NCBI GenBank assembly: GCA_903822975.1
Contig: CAIJRD010000013.1
Location: 1 to 64,000 of the forward strand
DNA: 64,000 nt
Direction: 5' to 3'
Source: an uncultured Sinobacteraceae bacterium
Lineage (GTDB): Bacteria; Pseudomonadota; Gammaproteobacteria; Nevskiales; Nevskiaceae
Shown: positions 1 through 9,698 of the stretch, piece by piece
Layout: every line of letters starts with the position of its first letter
Numbering within the stretch: the first letter of the stretch is position 1
Program-made: the position numbers and the translations under genes
Notes under the pieces: model-generated
What the model was told of the DNA's origin: nothing
Seen by the model: the letters and a program-made list of their open reading frames with translations, nothing else
The model's database searches: none

Positions 1-232
1 ACGTCACACGCCGTTCTTCAAGGGCTACCGTCCGCAGTTCTACTTCCGCACGACCGACGTCACGGGTGCGGTGGAGCTGCCGGAAGGCACCGAGATGGTG
101 ATGCCTGGCGACAACATCAAGGTCAACGTCGAGCTGATCGCACCGATCGCGATGGAGGAGCAGGTCCGCTTCGCCATCCGTGAGGGCGGCCGTACCGTCG
201 GCGCAGGCGTGGTGACCAAGATCCTGGCGTAA
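1..232 (+). CDS. tuf: Elongation factor Tu, C-terminal part
   Basis: Only the last 76 residues are present; the gene starts before the window. The frame begins at base 2 and ends with TAA at 230-232. The protein ends with the domain 3 signature of EF-Tu, including [34 protein letters not shown] and a short LA tail. EF-Tu is the GTPase that brings aminoacyl-tRNA to the ribosome in the cytoplasm. Its position just before rpsJ is the usual end of the str operon (rpsL-rpsG-fusA-tuf). Identification is near certain. Confidence 0.97.
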   Translation, partial: RHTPFFKGYRPQFYFRTTDVTGAVELPEGTEMVMPGDNIKVNVELIAPIAMEEQVRFAIREGGRTVGAGVVTKILA

Positions 233-242
233 ACCCGACTCG

Positions 243-282
243 TTTCGCGCTGCAGACGAAAGTCTGCAAATAAAGCGCGAAA
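243..282 (+). other. Stem-loop downstream of tuf
   Basis: TGCAGAC (251-257) pairs with GTCTGCA (262-268) around a GAAA tetraloop. An outer stem pairs TTTCGCGC (243-250) with GCGCGAAA (275-282). No T-run follows, so it is not a classical intrinsic terminator. It may stabilise the 3' end of the tuf mRNA or attenuate read-through just before the S10 promoter. The structure is seen; the role is inferred. Confidence 0.5.
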
Positions 283-286
283 TCTG

Positions 287-315
287 TTGCGGACTTCTGG
301 GGGCGTCGATATAAT
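287..315 (+). promoter_or_regulatory. Sigma70-type promoter of the S10 operon
   Basis: TTGCGG (287-292) and a perfect TATAAT (310-315) are separated by 17 bp, ideal sigma70 spacing. Transcription would start near 322, giving a leader of about 83 nt before rpsJ. The leader contains a possible hairpin (a C-run at about 335-340 with TTGGGG at about 373-378). In E. coli the S10 leader is controlled by L4; this shorter leader could do likewise, but that is only inferred. Confidence 0.75.
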
Positions 316-404
316 TCGCGCCCCTTAGTTTCAACCCCCCAATAGTTTTTGTTCCCAGTGATGGGCGCGCAGTTGGGGCCGTTCTTTAAGACTTGAGTGC
401 AAGC

Positions 405-722
405 ATGGCAGCGACCAGCCAATCGATTCGTATTCGGCTCAAAGCCTTCGATCATCGTTTGATCGATAAATCGGCACGTGAGATCGTCGAAACCGCGAAA
501 CGCACCGGCGCAGTAGTGCGCGGTCCGATTCCGTTGCCGACCCGCAAGGAGCGCTACACCGTCCTGGTGTCGCCCCACGCCGACAAGGACGCGCGCGATC
601 AGTACGAGATCCGCACCCACAAACGTCTGATGCAGATCATCGATCCGACCGAGAAGACCGTGGACGCCCTGTCCAAGCTCGATCTCCCGGCCGGCGTCGA
701 AGTTCAGATCCGCGTCAACTAA
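405..722 (+). CDS. rpsJ: 30S ribosomal protein S10
   Basis: 105 residues, close to the 103 of E. coli S10. It carries the typical [13 protein letters not shown] start and a [21 protein letters not shown] middle with [10 protein letters not shown]10 sits in the 30S head and also serves as NusE in transcription antitermination. I chose ATG 405; an in-frame TTG at 393 lies upstream, but the family starts near the ATG. It is the first gene of the S10 operon, 20 bp before rplC. Confidence 0.97.
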   Translation: MAATSQSIRIRLKAFDHRLIDKSAREIVETAKRTGAVVRGPIPLPTRKERYTVLVSPHADKDARDQYEIRTHKRLMQIIDPTEKTVDALSKLDLPAGVEVQIRVN

Positions 723-742
723 TCGCCGAAAGGAGATATCAC

Positions 743-1378
743 ATGACTATCGGCATTATTGGTCGCAAGGCGGGCATGACCCGCATTTTCACGGAGAACG
801 GCGAGTCGATCCCGGTCACCGTGATCGAATGCACGCCCAACCGCGTCACTCAAGTCAAGACTGTTGAGACCGACGGCTATCGCGCCGTGCAGGTCACGCT
901 CGGCGAAAAGAAGCCGAGCCGCGTCAATGCAGCCCTCACTGGCCACTTCAAGAAGGCCGGCGTTGCTGCAGGTCGTGGCCTCTGGGAATTCCGCTTGCAC
1001 GGTGACGAGGGCAAAGACCTCGCCAATGGCGCGGAACTCAAAGTCGACACGTTCGATGGCGTCAAGGCCGTCGACGTGACCGGCACCAGCCTCGGCAAAG
1101 GTTTCGCCGGCGTGCAGAAGCGCTGGAATTTCGGCGGCGGTCGTGCCAGCCACGGTAACTCGCTGTCGCATCGCGTGCCGGGCTCCATCGGTCAGCGCCA
1201 GAGTCCGGGCCGCGTGTTCAAGGGCAAGAAGATGGCTGGCCATATGGGCAGCGATACGGTCACTGCGCTGAACCTCGATCTGGTGAAGATCGATGTCGAG
1301 CGCAACCTGCTGCTGGTCAAGGGCGCCGTGCCCGGCCACAAGGGCGCCGATGTCGTCGTGCGTCCGACGGTGAAGTAA
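743..1378 (+). CDS. rplC: 50S ribosomal protein L3
   Basis: 211 residues (E. coli 209). It starts [16 protein letters not shown] and contains [11 protein letters not shown], where Gln151 matches the glutamine that PrmB N5-methylates in E. coli L3. L3 binds 23S rRNA early and reaches towards the peptidyl transferase centre. A strong AGGAGAT ribosome-binding site at 730-736 supports ATG 743. rplD follows 10 bp downstream in the operon. Confidence 0.98.
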   Translation: MTIGIIGRKAGMTRIFTENGESIPVTVIECTPNRVTQVKTVETDGYRAVQVTLGEKKPSRVNAALTGHFKKAGVAAGRGLWEFRLHGDEGKDLANGAELKVDTFDGVKAVDVTGTSLGKGFAGVQKRWNFGGGRASHGNSLSHRVPGSIGQRQSPGRVFKGKKMAGHMGSDTVTALNLDLVKIDVERNLLLVKGAVPGHKGADVVVRPTVK

Positions 1379-1388
1379 AGGTCGAGTC

Positions 1389-1994
1389 ATGGATATCCAA
1401 CTGCATAACAGCAAAGAGACTCTGAACGTGGCCGATGGCCTGTTCGGCGTCGAATACAACGAGCCGCTGATTCATCAGGTGGTTACTGCTTATCTCGCGG
1501 GCGGCCGTGCCGGCACCGCGAAGCAGAAGACCAAGGGTGAGGTCCGTGGCGGTGGCAAGAAGCCGTGGAAGCAGAAAGGCACCGGCCAGGCGCGCGCGGG
1601 TTCGATCCGCAGCCCGCTGTGGCGTGGTGGCGGCAAGACGCACGCCGCCGTGCCGCGCGATCACAGCCAGAAGGTCAACCGCAAGATGTACCGCGGCGCG
1701 CTGCGCTCGATTTTCGCCGAGCTGCACCGCCAGGGTCATCTGGTGATCGCTGATGCCTTCACGGTCGAAGCGATCAAGACCAAGAGCCTGATCGAAAAGC
1801 TGAAGGATGTCGGCGGCAATGACATCCTGATCATCACGGAAAATATCGACAAGAACCTGGCGCTGTCCGCCCGCAATCTGCATCGCGTGGATGTGATGGA
1901 CGTCGCCAGCATCAACCCGGTGGCGCTGCTGTCGTTCGCCAAGGTGTTGGTCACCGCTCCGGCGGTGAAGAAACTGGAGGCCTGGCTGTCATGA
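1389..1994 (+). CDS. rplD: 50S ribosomal protein L4
   Basis: 201 residues, the same length as E. coli L4. The long extended loop is visible as the basic Gly/Lys/Arg stretch [20 protein letters not shown] around residues 49-68, which lines the nascent peptide tunnel. In E. coli L4 also represses its own S10 operon. The TGA stop overlaps the ATG of rplW (ATGA), which implies translational coupling. Confidence 0.97.
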   Translation: MDIQLHNSKETLNVADGLFGVEYNEPLIHQVVTAYLAGGRAGTAKQKTKGEVRGGGKKPWKQKGTGQARAGSIRSPLWRGGGKTHAAVPRDHSQKVNRKMYRGALRSIFAELHRQGHLVIADAFTVEAIKTKSLIEKLKDVGGNDILIITENIDKNLALSARNLHRVDVMDVASINPVALLSFAKVLVTAPAVKKLEAWLS

Positions 1995-2311
1995 GCAAAA
2001 TCAAGAGCGCCAGCGATCGCCTGCATCAGGTTCTCGTGGCTCCGGTCATTTCGGAGAAGAGCACCCGCGCGGCGGAAAAGAACAACCAGGCTGTGTTCAA
2101 GGTGCTGCGCGATGCGCGCAAGCCCGAGATCAAGAACGCAGTCGAAAAGCTGTTCAACGTGAAGGTTGAAGGCGTGCGCACCCTCAACGTCAAGGGCAAG
2201 ACCAAGCGGGTCGGTCAGTCCATGGGCGTGCGTTCGGACTGGAAGAAGGCATACGTGACGCTGGCCGAAGGTCAAGAGATTGACTTCATGACCGGCAGCA
2301 CCGCGGCCTAA
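1991..2311 (+). CDS. rplW: 50S ribosomal protein L23
   Basis: 106 residues (E. coli 100). It contains the family pattern [13 protein letters not shown] followed by [21 protein letters not shown]23 lies at the tunnel exit and docks trigger factor and the signal recognition particle. It starts inside the rplD stop codon (ATGA) and ends 12 bp before rplB. Confidence 0.96.
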   Translation: MSKIKSASDRLHQVLVAPVISEKSTRAAEKNNQAVFKVLRDARKPEIKNAVEKLFNVKVEGVRTLNVKGKTKRVGQSMGVRSDWKKAYVTLAEGQEIDFMTGSTAA

Positions 2312-2323
2312 GGAACTCTGACA

Positions 2324-3154
2324 ATGCCACTACAAAAAACCAGACCGACTTCGCCGGGCCGTCGCCACGTCGTCAAGGTCACCACGCCGGATCTCTACAA
2401 GGGCGCGCCGCACGGCCCGCTGCTGGAGTCCAAGCATTCGACCGGTGGTCGTAACAACCACGGCCACATGACCACGCGCCATAAAGGCGGCGGTCACAAG
2501 CAGACGTATCGCATCATCGACTTCAAGCGCGACAAGGACTCCGTCCCCGCCGAAGTCGAGCGCGTCGAATACGATCCGAACCGTAGCGCGCACATCGCGC
2601 TGCTGAAGTATCGCGATGGCGAGCGCCGTTACATCATCGCGCCGCGCGGCATCAAGCCGGGCGATGCGATCCAGTCGGGTTTCGACGCACCGATCAAGCC
2701 GGGCAATGCGCTGCCGCTGCGCAACATCCCGATCGGTTCGACGATTCACTGCATCGAAATGCGTCCGGGCAAGGGTGCGCAGATTGCGCGTTCCGCCGGT
2801 GCCGCCGTGCAGCTCGTCGCGCGTGAAGGCGAGTACGCCACGCTGCGTCTGCGTTCGGGTGAAATGCGCCGCATCCTCGGTGAATGCCGCGCCGTCATCG
2901 GCGAAGTCGGCAACAACGAGAACAACCTGCGGCATTACGGCAAGGCCGGTGCGAAGCGCTGGCGCGGTATCCGACCGACCGTCCGCGGTGTCGTCATGAA
3001 CCCGGTCGACCATCCGCATGGTGGTGGTGAAGGCAAGTCCGGTCAGGGCAACCCGCACCCGGTGTCGCCGTGGGGTCAGAAGGCCAAGGGTCTCAAAACC
3101 CGCAAGAACAAGCGCACGCAGCAGTTCATCGTGCGTAGCCGTCACAAGAAGTAA
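2324..3154 (+). CDS. rplB: 50S ribosomal protein L2
   Basis: 276 residues (E. coli 273). It has the characteristic [17 protein letters not shown] motif near the N-terminus and the C-terminal [20 protein letters not shown] signature, which includes the histidine implicated in peptidyl transferase centre function. L2 is a primary 23S rRNA binder needed for subunit joining. Position between rplW and rpsS is canonical. Confidence 0.98.
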   Translation: MPLQKTRPTSPGRRHVVKVTTPDLYKGAPHGPLLESKHSTGGRNNHGHMTTRHKGGGHKQTYRIIDFKRDKDSVPAEVERVEYDPNRSAHIALLKYRDGERRYIIAPRGIKPGDAIQSGFDAPIKPGNALPLRNIPIGSTIHCIEMRPGKGAQIARSAGAAVQLVAREGEYATLRLRSGEMRRILGECRAVIGEVGNNENNLRHYGKAGAKRWRGIRPTVRGVVMNPVDHPHGGGEGKSGQGNPHPVSPWGQKAKGLKTRKNKRTQQFIVRSRHKK

Positions 3155-3178
3155 GCAACGAGTTAACGAGAGTCCCTC

Positions 3179-3481
3179 ATGCCGCGTTCCGTCAAGAAAG
3201 GCCCGTTTGTCGATCACCATCTCTCGAAGAAGGTGACCGATGTGCAGGCGAGCCGCGTCAAGAAGCCGATCAAGACCTGGTCGCGCCGCTCGATGATCAC
3301 GCCCGACATGGTCGGTCTGACCATCCAGGTGCATAACGGTCGTCAGCACGTGCCGGTGTTCATCACTGAAAACATGGTCAGCCACAAGTTGGGCGAGTTT
3401 GCGCCGACGCGCACGTTCAAGGGCCACTCCGGCACCGGCGACAAGAAGACCGCGGCCCCGGCGGCCGCCCCGGCGCGGTAA
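3179..3481 (+). CDS. rpsS: 30S ribosomal protein S19
   Basis: 100 residues against 92 in E. coli. The body is typical ([39 protein letters not shown]-like end), followed by an Ala/Pro-rich tail of about 12 residues. S19 forms a complex with S13 in the 30S head. The alanine-rich tail is an extension seen in some high-GC proteobacteria; its function is unknown to me. Confidence 0.97.
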   Translation: MPRSVKKGPFVDHHLSKKVTDVQASRVKKPIKTWSRRSMITPDMVGLTIQVHNGRQHVPVFITENMVSHKLGEFAPTRTFKGHSGTGDKKTAAPAAAPAR

Positions 3482-3492
3482 GGAGAGCGATC

Positions 3493-3828
3493 ATGCAGAC
3501 GCAAGCCGTACTCAAATTCGTCCGTCTCTCGCCGCAGAAAGGCCGGCTGCTCGCCGACCTCGTGCGCGGCAAGAAAGTCGACGAGGCGCTGAACATTCTC
3601 AAGTACTCGCCGCAGCGTGCCGCCGGCATCGTGCGCAAGGTGCTTGAGTCCGCCATCGCCAACGCCGAGAACAATGACGGCGCCGATGTCGATGAGCTGA
3701 AGGTGTCCGCGATCATGATTGACGAAGGTCCGGTCATGAAGCGTATTCGTCCGCGTGCCAAAGGCCGTGCGGACCGTATTTCCAAGCGCACCAGTCACAT
3801 CACCGTGCGCGTTGGCGACGGCAAGTAA
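3493..3828 (+). CDS. rplV: 50S ribosomal protein L22
   Basis: 111 residues (E. coli 110). It shows the family core [18 protein letters not shown] and the beta-hairpin end [18 protein letters not shown] that reaches into the exit tunnel. Mutations in that hairpin give macrolide resistance in other bacteria. The GGAGAG ribosome-binding site directly follows the rpsS stop. Confidence 0.97.
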   Translation: MQTQAVLKFVRLSPQKGRLLADLVRGKKVDEALNILKYSPQRAAGIVRKVLESAIANAENNDGADVDELKVSAIMIDEGPVMKRIRPRAKGRADRISKRTSHITVRVGDGK

Positions 3829-3842
3829 GAGGCGATTAAGTC

Positions 3843-4538
3843 ATGGGTCATAAAGTTAATCCGAACGGCTTCCGCCTGGGCATCACCACTTCGTGGACTT
3901 CGAACTGGTATGCCGAAGGCCGTGCCTACGGTGCACAGCTGCTGAAGGACATTGCGGTTCGCAAGTTCCTGAAAGCCAAGCTCGCTGCCGCCTCGGTCTC
4001 GCGTATCCAGATCGACCGTCCGGCGAAGTCGGCGCGCGTCACGATTCACACCGCGCGTCCGGGCATCGTCATCGGCAAGAAGGGCGAGGACATCGAGAAG
4101 CTGCGTCAGGAAGTTTCGAAGAAGATGGGCCTGAAGCCGGACATGGTCCACATCTCGGTCGAAGAAATCCGCAAGCCGGAAATCGACGCCCAGCTGATCG
4201 CCGAAAGCGTTGCCCAGCAGCTCGAGCGCCGCATCATGTTCCGTCGCGCCATGAAGCGCGCGGTGCAGAACGCGATGCGTCAGGGTGCGGGCGGCATCAA
4301 GATTCAAGTGGGTGGCCGACTGAACGGCGCCGAGATCGCGCGCGTCGAGTGGTATCGCGAAGGTCGCGTGCCGTTGCACACGCTGCGCGCCTATATCGAT
4401 TACTCGACCGCGGAAGCGAAGACCAACTACGGCGTTATCGGCGTCAAGGTTTGGGTGTTCAACGGCGAGATTTTTGAAGCCGCCAAGCCCGACCGTCCGG
4501 ACCGCAAGGACGATGTGGCTGCGGAAGCAGCCGCTTAA
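3843..4538 (+). CDS. rpsC: 30S ribosomal protein S3
   Basis: 231 residues (E. coli 233). The KH domain is visible with [18 protein letters not shown], and the C-terminal domain with [21 protein letters not shown]3 lies at the mRNA entry channel and contributes to helicase activity. The C-terminus ends in an acidic Ala-rich tail. It sits between rplV and rplP as expected. Confidence 0.98.
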   Translation: MGHKVNPNGFRLGITTSWTSNWYAEGRAYGAQLLKDIAVRKFLKAKLAAASVSRIQIDRPAKSARVTIHTARPGIVIGKKGEDIEKLRQEVSKKMGLKPDMVHISVEEIRKPEIDAQLIAESVAQQLERRIMFRRAMKRAVQNAMRQGAGGIKIQVGGRLNGAEIARVEWYREGRVPLHTLRAYIDYSTAEAKTNYGVIGVKVWVFNGEIFEAAKPDRPDRKDDVAAEAAA

Positions 4539-4577
4539 TTCCCGGGCGCACAGACCAGATTTAGGAGATTTGCTGCC

Positions 4578-4991
4578 ATGATGCAGCCCAAACGAACCAA
4601 GTACCGCAAGCAGCAGAAAGGCCATAACCGTGGCCTCGCCCAGAATGGCAACAAGGTCAGCTTCGGCGAATTCGGCCTGAAGTCGGTCGAGCGCGGCGCC
4701 ATTACTGCTCGCCAGATTGAAGCCGCACGTCGTGTCATCACGCGCTATGTGAAGCGTGGCGGCAAGATGTGGATCCGCATTTTCCCCGACGTTCCGGTCA
4801 CCCGTAAGCCGCTCGAAGTTCGAATGGGCTCGGGCAAAGGTAACGTCGAGTGGTGGGTTGCGAAGATCCAGCCGGGCAAGATGCTTTATGAACTGGAAGG
4901 TGTCACCGAAGCCGAAGCACGCGAGGCATTCCGCCTGGCCGCTGCCAAGCTGTGCGTGAAGACCACCTTCGTGCAGCGGACGATCCTGTAA
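4578..4991 (+). CDS. rplP: 50S ribosomal protein L16
   Basis: 137 residues (E. coli 136). It begins [15 protein letters not shown]; either of two adjacent ATGs (4578 or 4581) could start it, both downstream of AGGAG at 4563-4567. [19 protein letters not shown] is the family core. L16 contacts the A-site tRNA and helps assemble the peptidyl transferase centre. Its stop overlaps the rpmC start (TAATG). Confidence 0.97.
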   Translation: MMQPKRTKYRKQQKGHNRGLAQNGNKVSFGEFGLKSVERGAITARQIEAARRVITRYVKRGGKMWIRIFPDVPVTRKPLEVRMGSGKGNVEWWVAKIQPGKMLYELEGVTEAEAREAFRLAAAKLCVKTTFVQRTIL

Positions 4992-5206
4992 TGAGCACCG
5001 AATACCTGAAAGACATCCGTTCCAAGTCGGAAGCGGATCTGAAGAACGAGTTGGCCGCGCTGCGCAAGGAGCAGTTCAACCTGCGCATGTCGAAGGCGAT
5101 GGGTCAGATGAACCAGACGCATCTGGTGCACGACGTGCGCAAGAAGATCGCGAAGGTCAAGACCGTCATGCAGCAGCAAGCGATTAGCAAGGCGAAGGCG
5201 TCATGA
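4991..5206 (+). CDS. rpmC: 50S ribosomal protein L29
   Basis: 71 residues (E. coli 63). It has the L29 pattern of two helices with [17 protein letters not shown] and [17 protein letters not shown]. It lies near the tunnel exit next to L23. I set the start at ATG 4991, which overlaps the TAA of rplP, rather than a longer in-frame reading, because the family begins MxxxxLR there. The stop overlaps rpsQ (ATGA). Confidence 0.95.
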   Translation: MSTEYLKDIRSKSEADLKNELAALRKEQFNLRMSKAMGQMNQTHLVHDVRKKIAKVKTVMQQQAISKAKAS

Positions 5207-5532
5207 GCGAAGAAACCAAAGTTGAGGGCGCCGAGAAGGCGCAGCGCCGCATCGTCGGCCGCGTGCTGAGCAGCAAGGCCGACAAGACCATCACGGTCGC
5301 GGTCGAGCGCAGCGTCAAGCATCCGGTCTATGGCAAGTACGTGCGCCGCACCACCAAGCTGCATGCGCACGACGAGAACAATGAAAGCCACGAGGGTGAC
5401 CTCGTTGCCGTGGTTGAAACCCGCCCGCTCTCGCGCACCAAACACCACAAGCTGGTGCAGGTGATCGAGCGCGCCAGCGCCCTGCAGCAGAAGGAAGCGG
5501 CCGCTGCGGCGGCGCTCGCACCGGGAGGCTAA
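5203..5532 (+). CDS. rpsQ: 30S ribosomal protein S17
   Basis: 109 residues, clearly longer than the 84 of E. coli S17. The core is typical: [31 protein letters not shown] and [18 protein letters not shown]. The extra length is an N-terminal segment of about 13 residues and an Ala-rich C-terminal tail. S17 binds 16S rRNA early. The start overlaps the rpmC stop. Confidence 0.96.
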   Translation: MSEETKVEGAEKAQRRIVGRVLSSKADKTITVAVERSVKHPVYGKYVRRTTKLHAHDENNESHEGDLVAVVETRPLSRTKHHKLVQVIERASALQQKEAAAAAALAPGG

Positions 5533-5535
5533 GCC

Positions 5536-5901
5536 ATGGTTCAACAGGAATCGATGTTGATCGCCGCTGACAACAGCGGCGCCAAGCTGGTGCAGGTGAT
5601 CCGCGTTTGCGGCAGCACGCACCGTCGTTTCGCCGGTATCGGCGACGTCATCAAAGTCACCGTCAAGGATGCGATCCCGCGCGGCAAGGTCAAGAAGGGC
5701 GAAGTGCATGACGCCGTCGTCGTTCGCACCCGCAAGGGTGTGCGTCGTCCGGACGGCTCGCTGATCCGTTTCGACACCAATGCCGCCGTGTTGCTGACCA
5801 CCAAGATGGAGCCGATCGGCACCCGTATCTTCGGGCCCGTGACGCGCGAGCTGCGTGAGCGCTTCATGCGCATCATCTCGCTCGCTCCCGAAGTGCTGTA
5901 A
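5536..5901 (+). CDS. rplN: 50S ribosomal protein L14
   Basis: 121 residues (E. coli 123). It begins [17 protein letters not shown] and contains [20 protein letters not shown] and the [14 protein letters not shown] end, all diagnostic. L14 forms an intersubunit bridge and is the docking site of the silencing factor RsfS. It starts 3 bp after the rpsQ stop and normally opens the spc operon; no separate promoter is seen here. Confidence 0.97.
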   Translation: MVQQESMLIAADNSGAKLVQVIRVCGSTHRRFAGIGDVIKVTVKDAIPRGKVKKGEVHDAVVVRTRKGVRRPDGSLIRFDTNAAVLLTTKMEPIGTRIFGPVTRELRERFMRIISLAPEVL

Positions 5902-5913
5902 AGGACGCAAGCC

Positions 5914-6252
5914 ATGCAGAAGATCAAGAAGGGCGACGAAGTCGTCGTCATCACCGGTAAGGACAAGGGCCGCCGCGGAACTGTCAGCCAAGTGCTGAAG
6001 ACCGGCAAGGTTGTCGTCGAAGGCATCAACATCGCGAAGAAGCACACCAAGGGCGACCCGAACTCGGGTACCGCCGGTGGCATCGTCGAGAAGGAAATGC
6101 CGATCGATACGTCGAACGTCGCGCTGTGGAATTCGCGTGCGAACGACGGCAAGGGTGGTGCGGACCGTGTCGGCATCAAGTTCATCGGCGAAGGCGACAA
6201 TCGCAAGAAAGTCCGCTTCTTCAAGTCGAACCAAGAAGTGTTGGACGCTTAA
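5914..6252 (+). CDS. rplX: 50S ribosomal protein L24
   Basis: 112 residues (E. coli 104). The KOW motif is clear: [19 protein letters not shown], followed by [13 protein letters not shown]24 is an assembly initiator that binds the 5' domain of 23S rRNA. AGGA upstream serves as ribosome-binding site. Confidence 0.96.
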   Translation: MQKIKKGDEVVVITGKDKGRRGTVSQVLKTGKVVVEGINIAKKHTKGDPNSGTAGGIVEKEMPIDTSNVALWNSRANDGKGGADRVGIKFIGEGDNRKKVRFFKSNQEVLDA

Positions 6253-6274
6253 AGCGTAAGTATCGAGATTGGCA

Positions 6275-6814
6275 ATGACCGCTAACCTGCAAACCTATTA
6301 CCAGAAGACCGTCGCGCCGAGCTTGCAGAAGAAGTTCGACTGCAGCGTCATGGCCGTGCCGAAGATCACCAAGATCACGCTCAACATGGGCGTGGGCGAG
6401 GCGACTTCAGACCGCAAGGTCATCGAGCACGCCGTGTCCGACATGACCGCCATCGCCGGCCAGAAGCCAGTGGTGACCAAGTCGCGTCTGTCGATCGCCG
6501 GCTTCAAGGTCCGCGAAAACTATCCGGTTGGCGTGAAGGTCACGCTGCGCCGCGAGCGCATGTACGAATTCCTCGAGCGCCTGGTGTCGATCGCGCTGCC
6601 GCGTATCCGCGACTTCCGCGGCCTCAAGGCCAGCGGCTTCGACGGCCAGGGCAACTACAACTTCGGCATCACCGAACAGATCATCTTCCCGGAAATCGAC
6701 TACGACAAAGTCGATCAGATCCGCGGTATGAACATCACCATTACCACCACCGCGAAGACGGACGAGGAAGGTCGGGCGCTGCTCGAAGCCTTCAGCTTCC
6801 CGTTCCGCAAGTAA
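6275..6814 (+). CDS. rplE: 50S ribosomal protein L5
   Basis: 179 residues, identical in length to E. coli L5. Signatures are [31 protein letters not shown] and the [15 protein letters not shown] end. L5 binds 5S rRNA and contacts the P-site tRNA. I chose ATG 6275; a TTG two codons upstream (6269) is in frame but has no better ribosome-binding site. Confidence 0.97.
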   Translation: MTANLQTYYQKTVAPSLQKKFDCSVMAVPKITKITLNMGVGEATSDRKVIEHAVSDMTAIAGQKPVVTKSRLSIAGFKVRENYPVGVKVTLRRERMYEFLERLVSIALPRIRDFRGLKASGFDGQGNYNFGITEQIIFPEIDYDKVDQIRGMNITITTTAKTDEEGRALLEAFSFPFRK

Positions 6815-6826
6815 GGTTGAGCGAGC

Positions 6827-7132
6827 ATGGCTAAACGCAACATGATCAACCGCGAGGTCAAGCGACTCAAGCTGGCCAAGCAGCATTCCAAGAAGCGCCT
6901 GGCGCTGAAGGAAATCCTCAATTCGGTCGACGCCGGCTACGAAGAGAAGCAGGCCGCATCCGTGGCGCTGCAGAAGCTGCCGCGCGATTCGTCGAAGTCG
7001 CGCCAGCGCAACCGCTGCTCGATCACGGGCCGCTCGCGCGGCGTGTATCGCAAGTTCGGTCTGTCGCGCATGAAGCTGCGCGAGTCCGCAATGCGCGGTG
7101 AAATCCCGGGCCTGAAGCTGGCGAGCTGGTGA
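6827..7132 (+). CDS. rpsN: 30S ribosomal protein S14
   Basis: 101 residues, the long zinc-free form as in E. coli: the CxxC pairs of the zinc form are missing. It ends with [21 protein letters not shown] and [11 protein letters not shown], which are typical. S14 is in the 30S head. It lies between rplE and rpsH. Confidence 0.97.
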   Translation: MAKRNMINREVKRLKLAKQHSKKRLALKEILNSVDAGYEEKQAASVALQKLPRDSSKSRQRNRCSITGRSRGVYRKFGLSRMKLRESAMRGEIPGLKLASW

Positions 7133-7140
7133 GATAGAAC

Positions 7141-7536
7141 ATGAGCATCAATGATCCGATTGGCGACTTCCTGACCCGCATCCGTAACGGTCAGCAGGCG
7201 CGCAAGAAAACCATTTCGTCGCCGTCGTCCAAGCAGCGCGAGGCCGTTGCCGCCGTGCTGAAGGACGAGGGTTACATCGCCGATTTCGCCGTGAAGGCGG
7301 ATGGCAACAAGAAAGTCATGACCGTGACGCTGAAGTATTTCGAAGGCAAGCCGGTGATCGAGCGTATCGATCGCATCAGCACGCCTTCGCTGCGCGTGTA
7401 CAAGGACAGCGACTCGCTGCCCAAGGTGCTCGGCGGGCTCGGCGTGGCGATCATTTCGACTTCGTCGGGTGTGGTGACGGATCGCGCTGCGCGCGCGGCC
7501 GGCCACGGCGGCGAAATCATCTGCTACGTGGCTTAA
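7141..7536 (+). CDS. rpsH: 30S ribosomal protein S8
   Basis: 131 residues (E. coli 130). It begins [18 protein letters not shown] and ends with [19 protein letters not shown], both family signatures. S8 binds the central domain of 16S rRNA and in E. coli also represses the spc operon at the rplE start region. Confidence 0.97.
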   Translation: MSINDPIGDFLTRIRNGQQARKKTISSPSSKQREAVAAVLKDEGYIADFAVKADGNKKVMTVTLKYFEGKPVIERIDRISTPSLRVYKDSDSLPKVLGGLGVAIISTSSGVVTDRAARAAGHGGEIICYVA

Positions 7537-7557
7537 CGCGCGATCAGGAGATAAGCC

Positions 7558-8088
7558 ATGTCAAGAGTCGCAAAAATGCCGGTGAAGATTCCGGCCGGTG
7601 TACAGATCACCCCGGAAGCGGGTTCGGTCACCGTCAAAGGCGCAAAGGCTTCGTTGCATCTCGTGCTGCCGAAGTCTGTGCAGATCGAGATCAAGGACGG
7701 CCAGGCGATCGTGGTGGCTGATTCAGTGAGCAAGGACCCGGCAATGTCGGGCACCGTGCGCGCGCTGATCAACAACATGGTCGACGGCGTCACCAAGGGT
7801 TACGAGAAGCGCCTGGCGCTGGTCGGCGTCGGTTACCGCGCTGCGGTTGCCGGCAAGAAGCTGAACCTGAGCCTGGGCTTTTCGCACCCGGTCGAGTTCG
7901 CGATTCCGGAAGGCATTTCGGTGGAAACGCCGACGCAGACCGAAATCATCATCAAGGGCGCCGACAAGCAGATGGTCGGCCTGGTCGCGGCCAAGATTCG
8001 CGGATACCGTCCGCCGGAGCCTTACAAGGGCAAGGGTGTGCGTTACCTCGGCGAGAAGGTCGTGATGAAGGAAGCGAAGAAGAAATAA
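7558..8088 (+). CDS. rplF: 50S ribosomal protein L6
   Basis: 176 residues (E. coli 177). It begins [15 protein letters not shown] and carries the C-terminal signature [21 protein letters not shown]6 lies near the sarcin-ricin loop. A good GGAGA ribosome-binding site precedes the ATG. Confidence 0.97.
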   Translation: MSRVAKMPVKIPAGVQITPEAGSVTVKGAKASLHLVLPKSVQIEIKDGQAIVVADSVSKDPAMSGTVRALINNMVDGVTKGYEKRLALVGVGYRAAVAGKKLNLSLGFSHPVEFAIPEGISVETPTQTEIIIKGADKQMVGLVAAKIRGYRPPEPYKGKGVRYLGEKVVMKEAKKK

Positions 8089-8102
8089 GTTGAGTTGATG
8101 CC

Positions 8103-8459
8103 ATGAGCCCGAAGAAAACATCCCGTCTGCGCCGCGCCCTGCGCGCCCGCTCCAAGATCCGCGAGCTGGGTGCAGTGCGCCTGTCGGTGTATCGCACGCC
8201 GCAGCACATTTACGCTCAGCTGATCGCTGCCGATGCCGGCACCACGATTGCCTCTGCGTCGACTGTCGAGAAGTCGCTGGTGGAAGGCCTCAAGGCCACC
8301 GGCAACGTCGAAGCCGCGAAGAAAGTCGGTGCGATGATCGCCGAGCGCGCGAAGGCTGCCGGCATCACCAAGGTGGCGTTCGACCGTTCCGGTTTCCAAT
8401 ACCATGGCCGCGTGAAAGCGCTGGCCGATGCGGCGCGCGAAGGCGGCCTGGAGTTCTAA
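8103..8459 (+). CDS. rplR: 50S ribosomal protein L18
   Basis: 118 residues (E. coli 117). A strongly basic N-terminus ([19 protein letters not shown]) is followed by [15 protein letters not shown] and a [20 protein letters not shown] end. L18 binds 5S rRNA with L5 and mediates its attachment to 23S rRNA. Confidence 0.97.
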   Translation: MSPKKTSRLRRALRARSKIRELGAVRLSVYRTPQHIYAQLIAADAGTTIASASTVEKSLVEGLKATGNVEAAKKVGAMIAERAKAAGITKVAFDRSGFQYHGRVKALADAAREGGLEF

Positions 8460-8462
8460 GAT

Positions 8463-8975
8463 ATGGCATCCAATCATCAGTACGACGACGGCCAGTCCGG
8501 CGATTTCAAAGAGAAGTTGGTCTCGGTCAACCGCGTTTCGAAGACGGTCAAGGGCGGTAAGCAGTTCGCCTTTGCCGCATTGACGGTCGTCGGTGACGGC
8601 GCCGGTCGCGTCGGTTTCGGTTACGGCAAGGCGCGTGAAGTGCCGGTCGCGATCCAGAAAGCGATGGAGCGTGCGCGCAAGAACATGATCGCGGTGCCGC
8701 TGAAGGGTCTGACCCTGCAGCACGAGATCTGGGGTACGCACGGTGCGACCCGCGTGTTCATGAAGCCCGCTTCCGACGGTACCGGTGTCATCGCCGGTGG
8801 CGCGATGCGCGCAGTGTTCGAAGTGGCCGGCGTGCAGAACGTGCTGGCGAAGTCGTTCGGTTCGCGCAACGCCATCAACGTCGTGCGTGCGACGGTCGAT
8901 GCGCTGCAGCGCATGAACCTGCCGTCCGACATCGCCGCCAAGCGCGGCAAGAGTCTCGAAGAAATTCTCGGCTAA
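8463..8975 (+). CDS. rpsE: 30S ribosomal protein S5
   Basis: 170 residues (E. coli 167). It has the double-stranded RNA-binding core [19 protein letters not shown] and [18 protein letters not shown], and the [19 protein letters not shown] region. S5 affects decoding fidelity; spectinomycin resistance maps to the N-terminal loop of homologues. It starts 3 bp after rplR. Confidence 0.97.
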   Translation: MASNHQYDDGQSGDFKEKLVSVNRVSKTVKGGKQFAFAALTVVGDGAGRVGFGYGKAREVPVAIQKAMERARKNMIAVPLKGLTLQHEIWGTHGATRVFMKPASDGTGVIAGGAMRAVFEVAGVQNVLAKSFGSRNAINVVRATVDALQRMNLPSDIAAKRGKSLEEILG

Positions 8976-8990
8976 GCGAGCGATAGAACC

Positions 8991-9191
8991 ATGACCGCCA
9001 AGAACGAAGCCGTTAAAGAAGTCCGCCTGACGCTGGTGCGCAGCCTGTTCGGTCGTCTCGAGAATCATCGCGCCTGCGTGCGCGGTCTCGGTCTGACCCG
9101 CATGCACCAGACCGTGCAGGTCAAGGCCACACCCGAGAACATGGGTATGGTCAACAAGGTCGCCTTCATGCTGAAGGTTGAAGAAGCCTGA
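8991..9191 (+). CDS. rpmD: 50S ribosomal protein L30
   Basis: 66 residues (E. coli 59). It has [25 protein letters not shown] and ends with the [13 protein letters not shown] pattern. A short extension at the N-terminus explains the extra length. It lies between rpsE and rplO, separated from rplO by 44 bp. Confidence 0.95.
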   Translation: MTAKNEAVKEVRLTLVRSLFGRLENHRACVRGLGLTRMHQTVQVKATPENMGMVNKVAFMLKVEEA

Positions 9192-9235
9192 ATCGTCACC
9201 AAGACGATCAGGTCGCGAGAATTGAGAGCGCAACG

Positions 9236-9670
9236 ATGAAACTGAATACGATCAAGCCGGCTGAAGGCGCAAAGACCGAACGCGTTCGCGTCGGCCGTGG
9301 TATCGGCTCCGGCATGGGCAAGACCGCAGGCCGCGGTCACAAGGGTCAGCGCGCCCGCAAGGGTGGTCGCGGCAAGATCGGTTTCGAAGGCGGCCAGATG
9401 CCGATTCAGCGCCGTCTGCCGAAGCGTGGCTTCACCTCGGCGATCGCGCGCACTTCGGCTGAAGTGCGTCTGTCGGACCTGGAAAAGATCAAGGATGTCG
9501 AGATCGATCTGGCCGTGCTGAAGGCGGCTGGCATCGTGCCGTTGCAGACGCTGCAGGCCAAGCTGATCAAGTCCGGCAAGCTGACCCGCAAGGTGTCGCT
9601 GAAGGGAATCGGCGTGACCAAGGGCGCACGCGAAGCGGTTGACGCTGCCGGCGGCAGCATCGCGGAATAA
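9236..9670 (+). CDS. rplO: 50S ribosomal protein L15
   Basis: 144 residues, as in E. coli. It begins [13 protein letters not shown] and has the glycine/basic stretch [19 protein letters not shown] typical of L15. It is a late assembly protein. secY follows 28 bp downstream, the usual order. Confidence 0.97.
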   Translation: MKLNTIKPAEGAKTERVRVGRGIGSGMGKTAGRGHKGQRARKGGRGKIGFEGGQMPIQRRLPKRGFTSAIARTSAEVRLSDLEKIKDVEIDLAVLKAAGIVPLQTLQAKLIKSGKLTRKVSLKGIGVTKGAREAVDAAGGSIAE

Positions 9671-9698
9671 CCTAGCTCTCGAGCGGACGAAACGCGCA

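Noticed and set aside
2330-3427. Long minus-strand reading frame (365 codons) inside rplB
   Set aside because: It is antisense to well-identified ribosomal genes, rich in Arg, His and Asp, and shows no protein family features. GC-rich codon bias creates such frames.
5104-6234. Minus-strand reading frame of 376 codons across rpsQ, rplN and rplX
   Set aside because: It spans three real genes on the other strand and has shadow composition.
8043-9233. Minus-strand reading frame of 396 codons across rplR, rpsE and rpmD
   Set aside because: Antisense shadow of canonical ribosomal genes.
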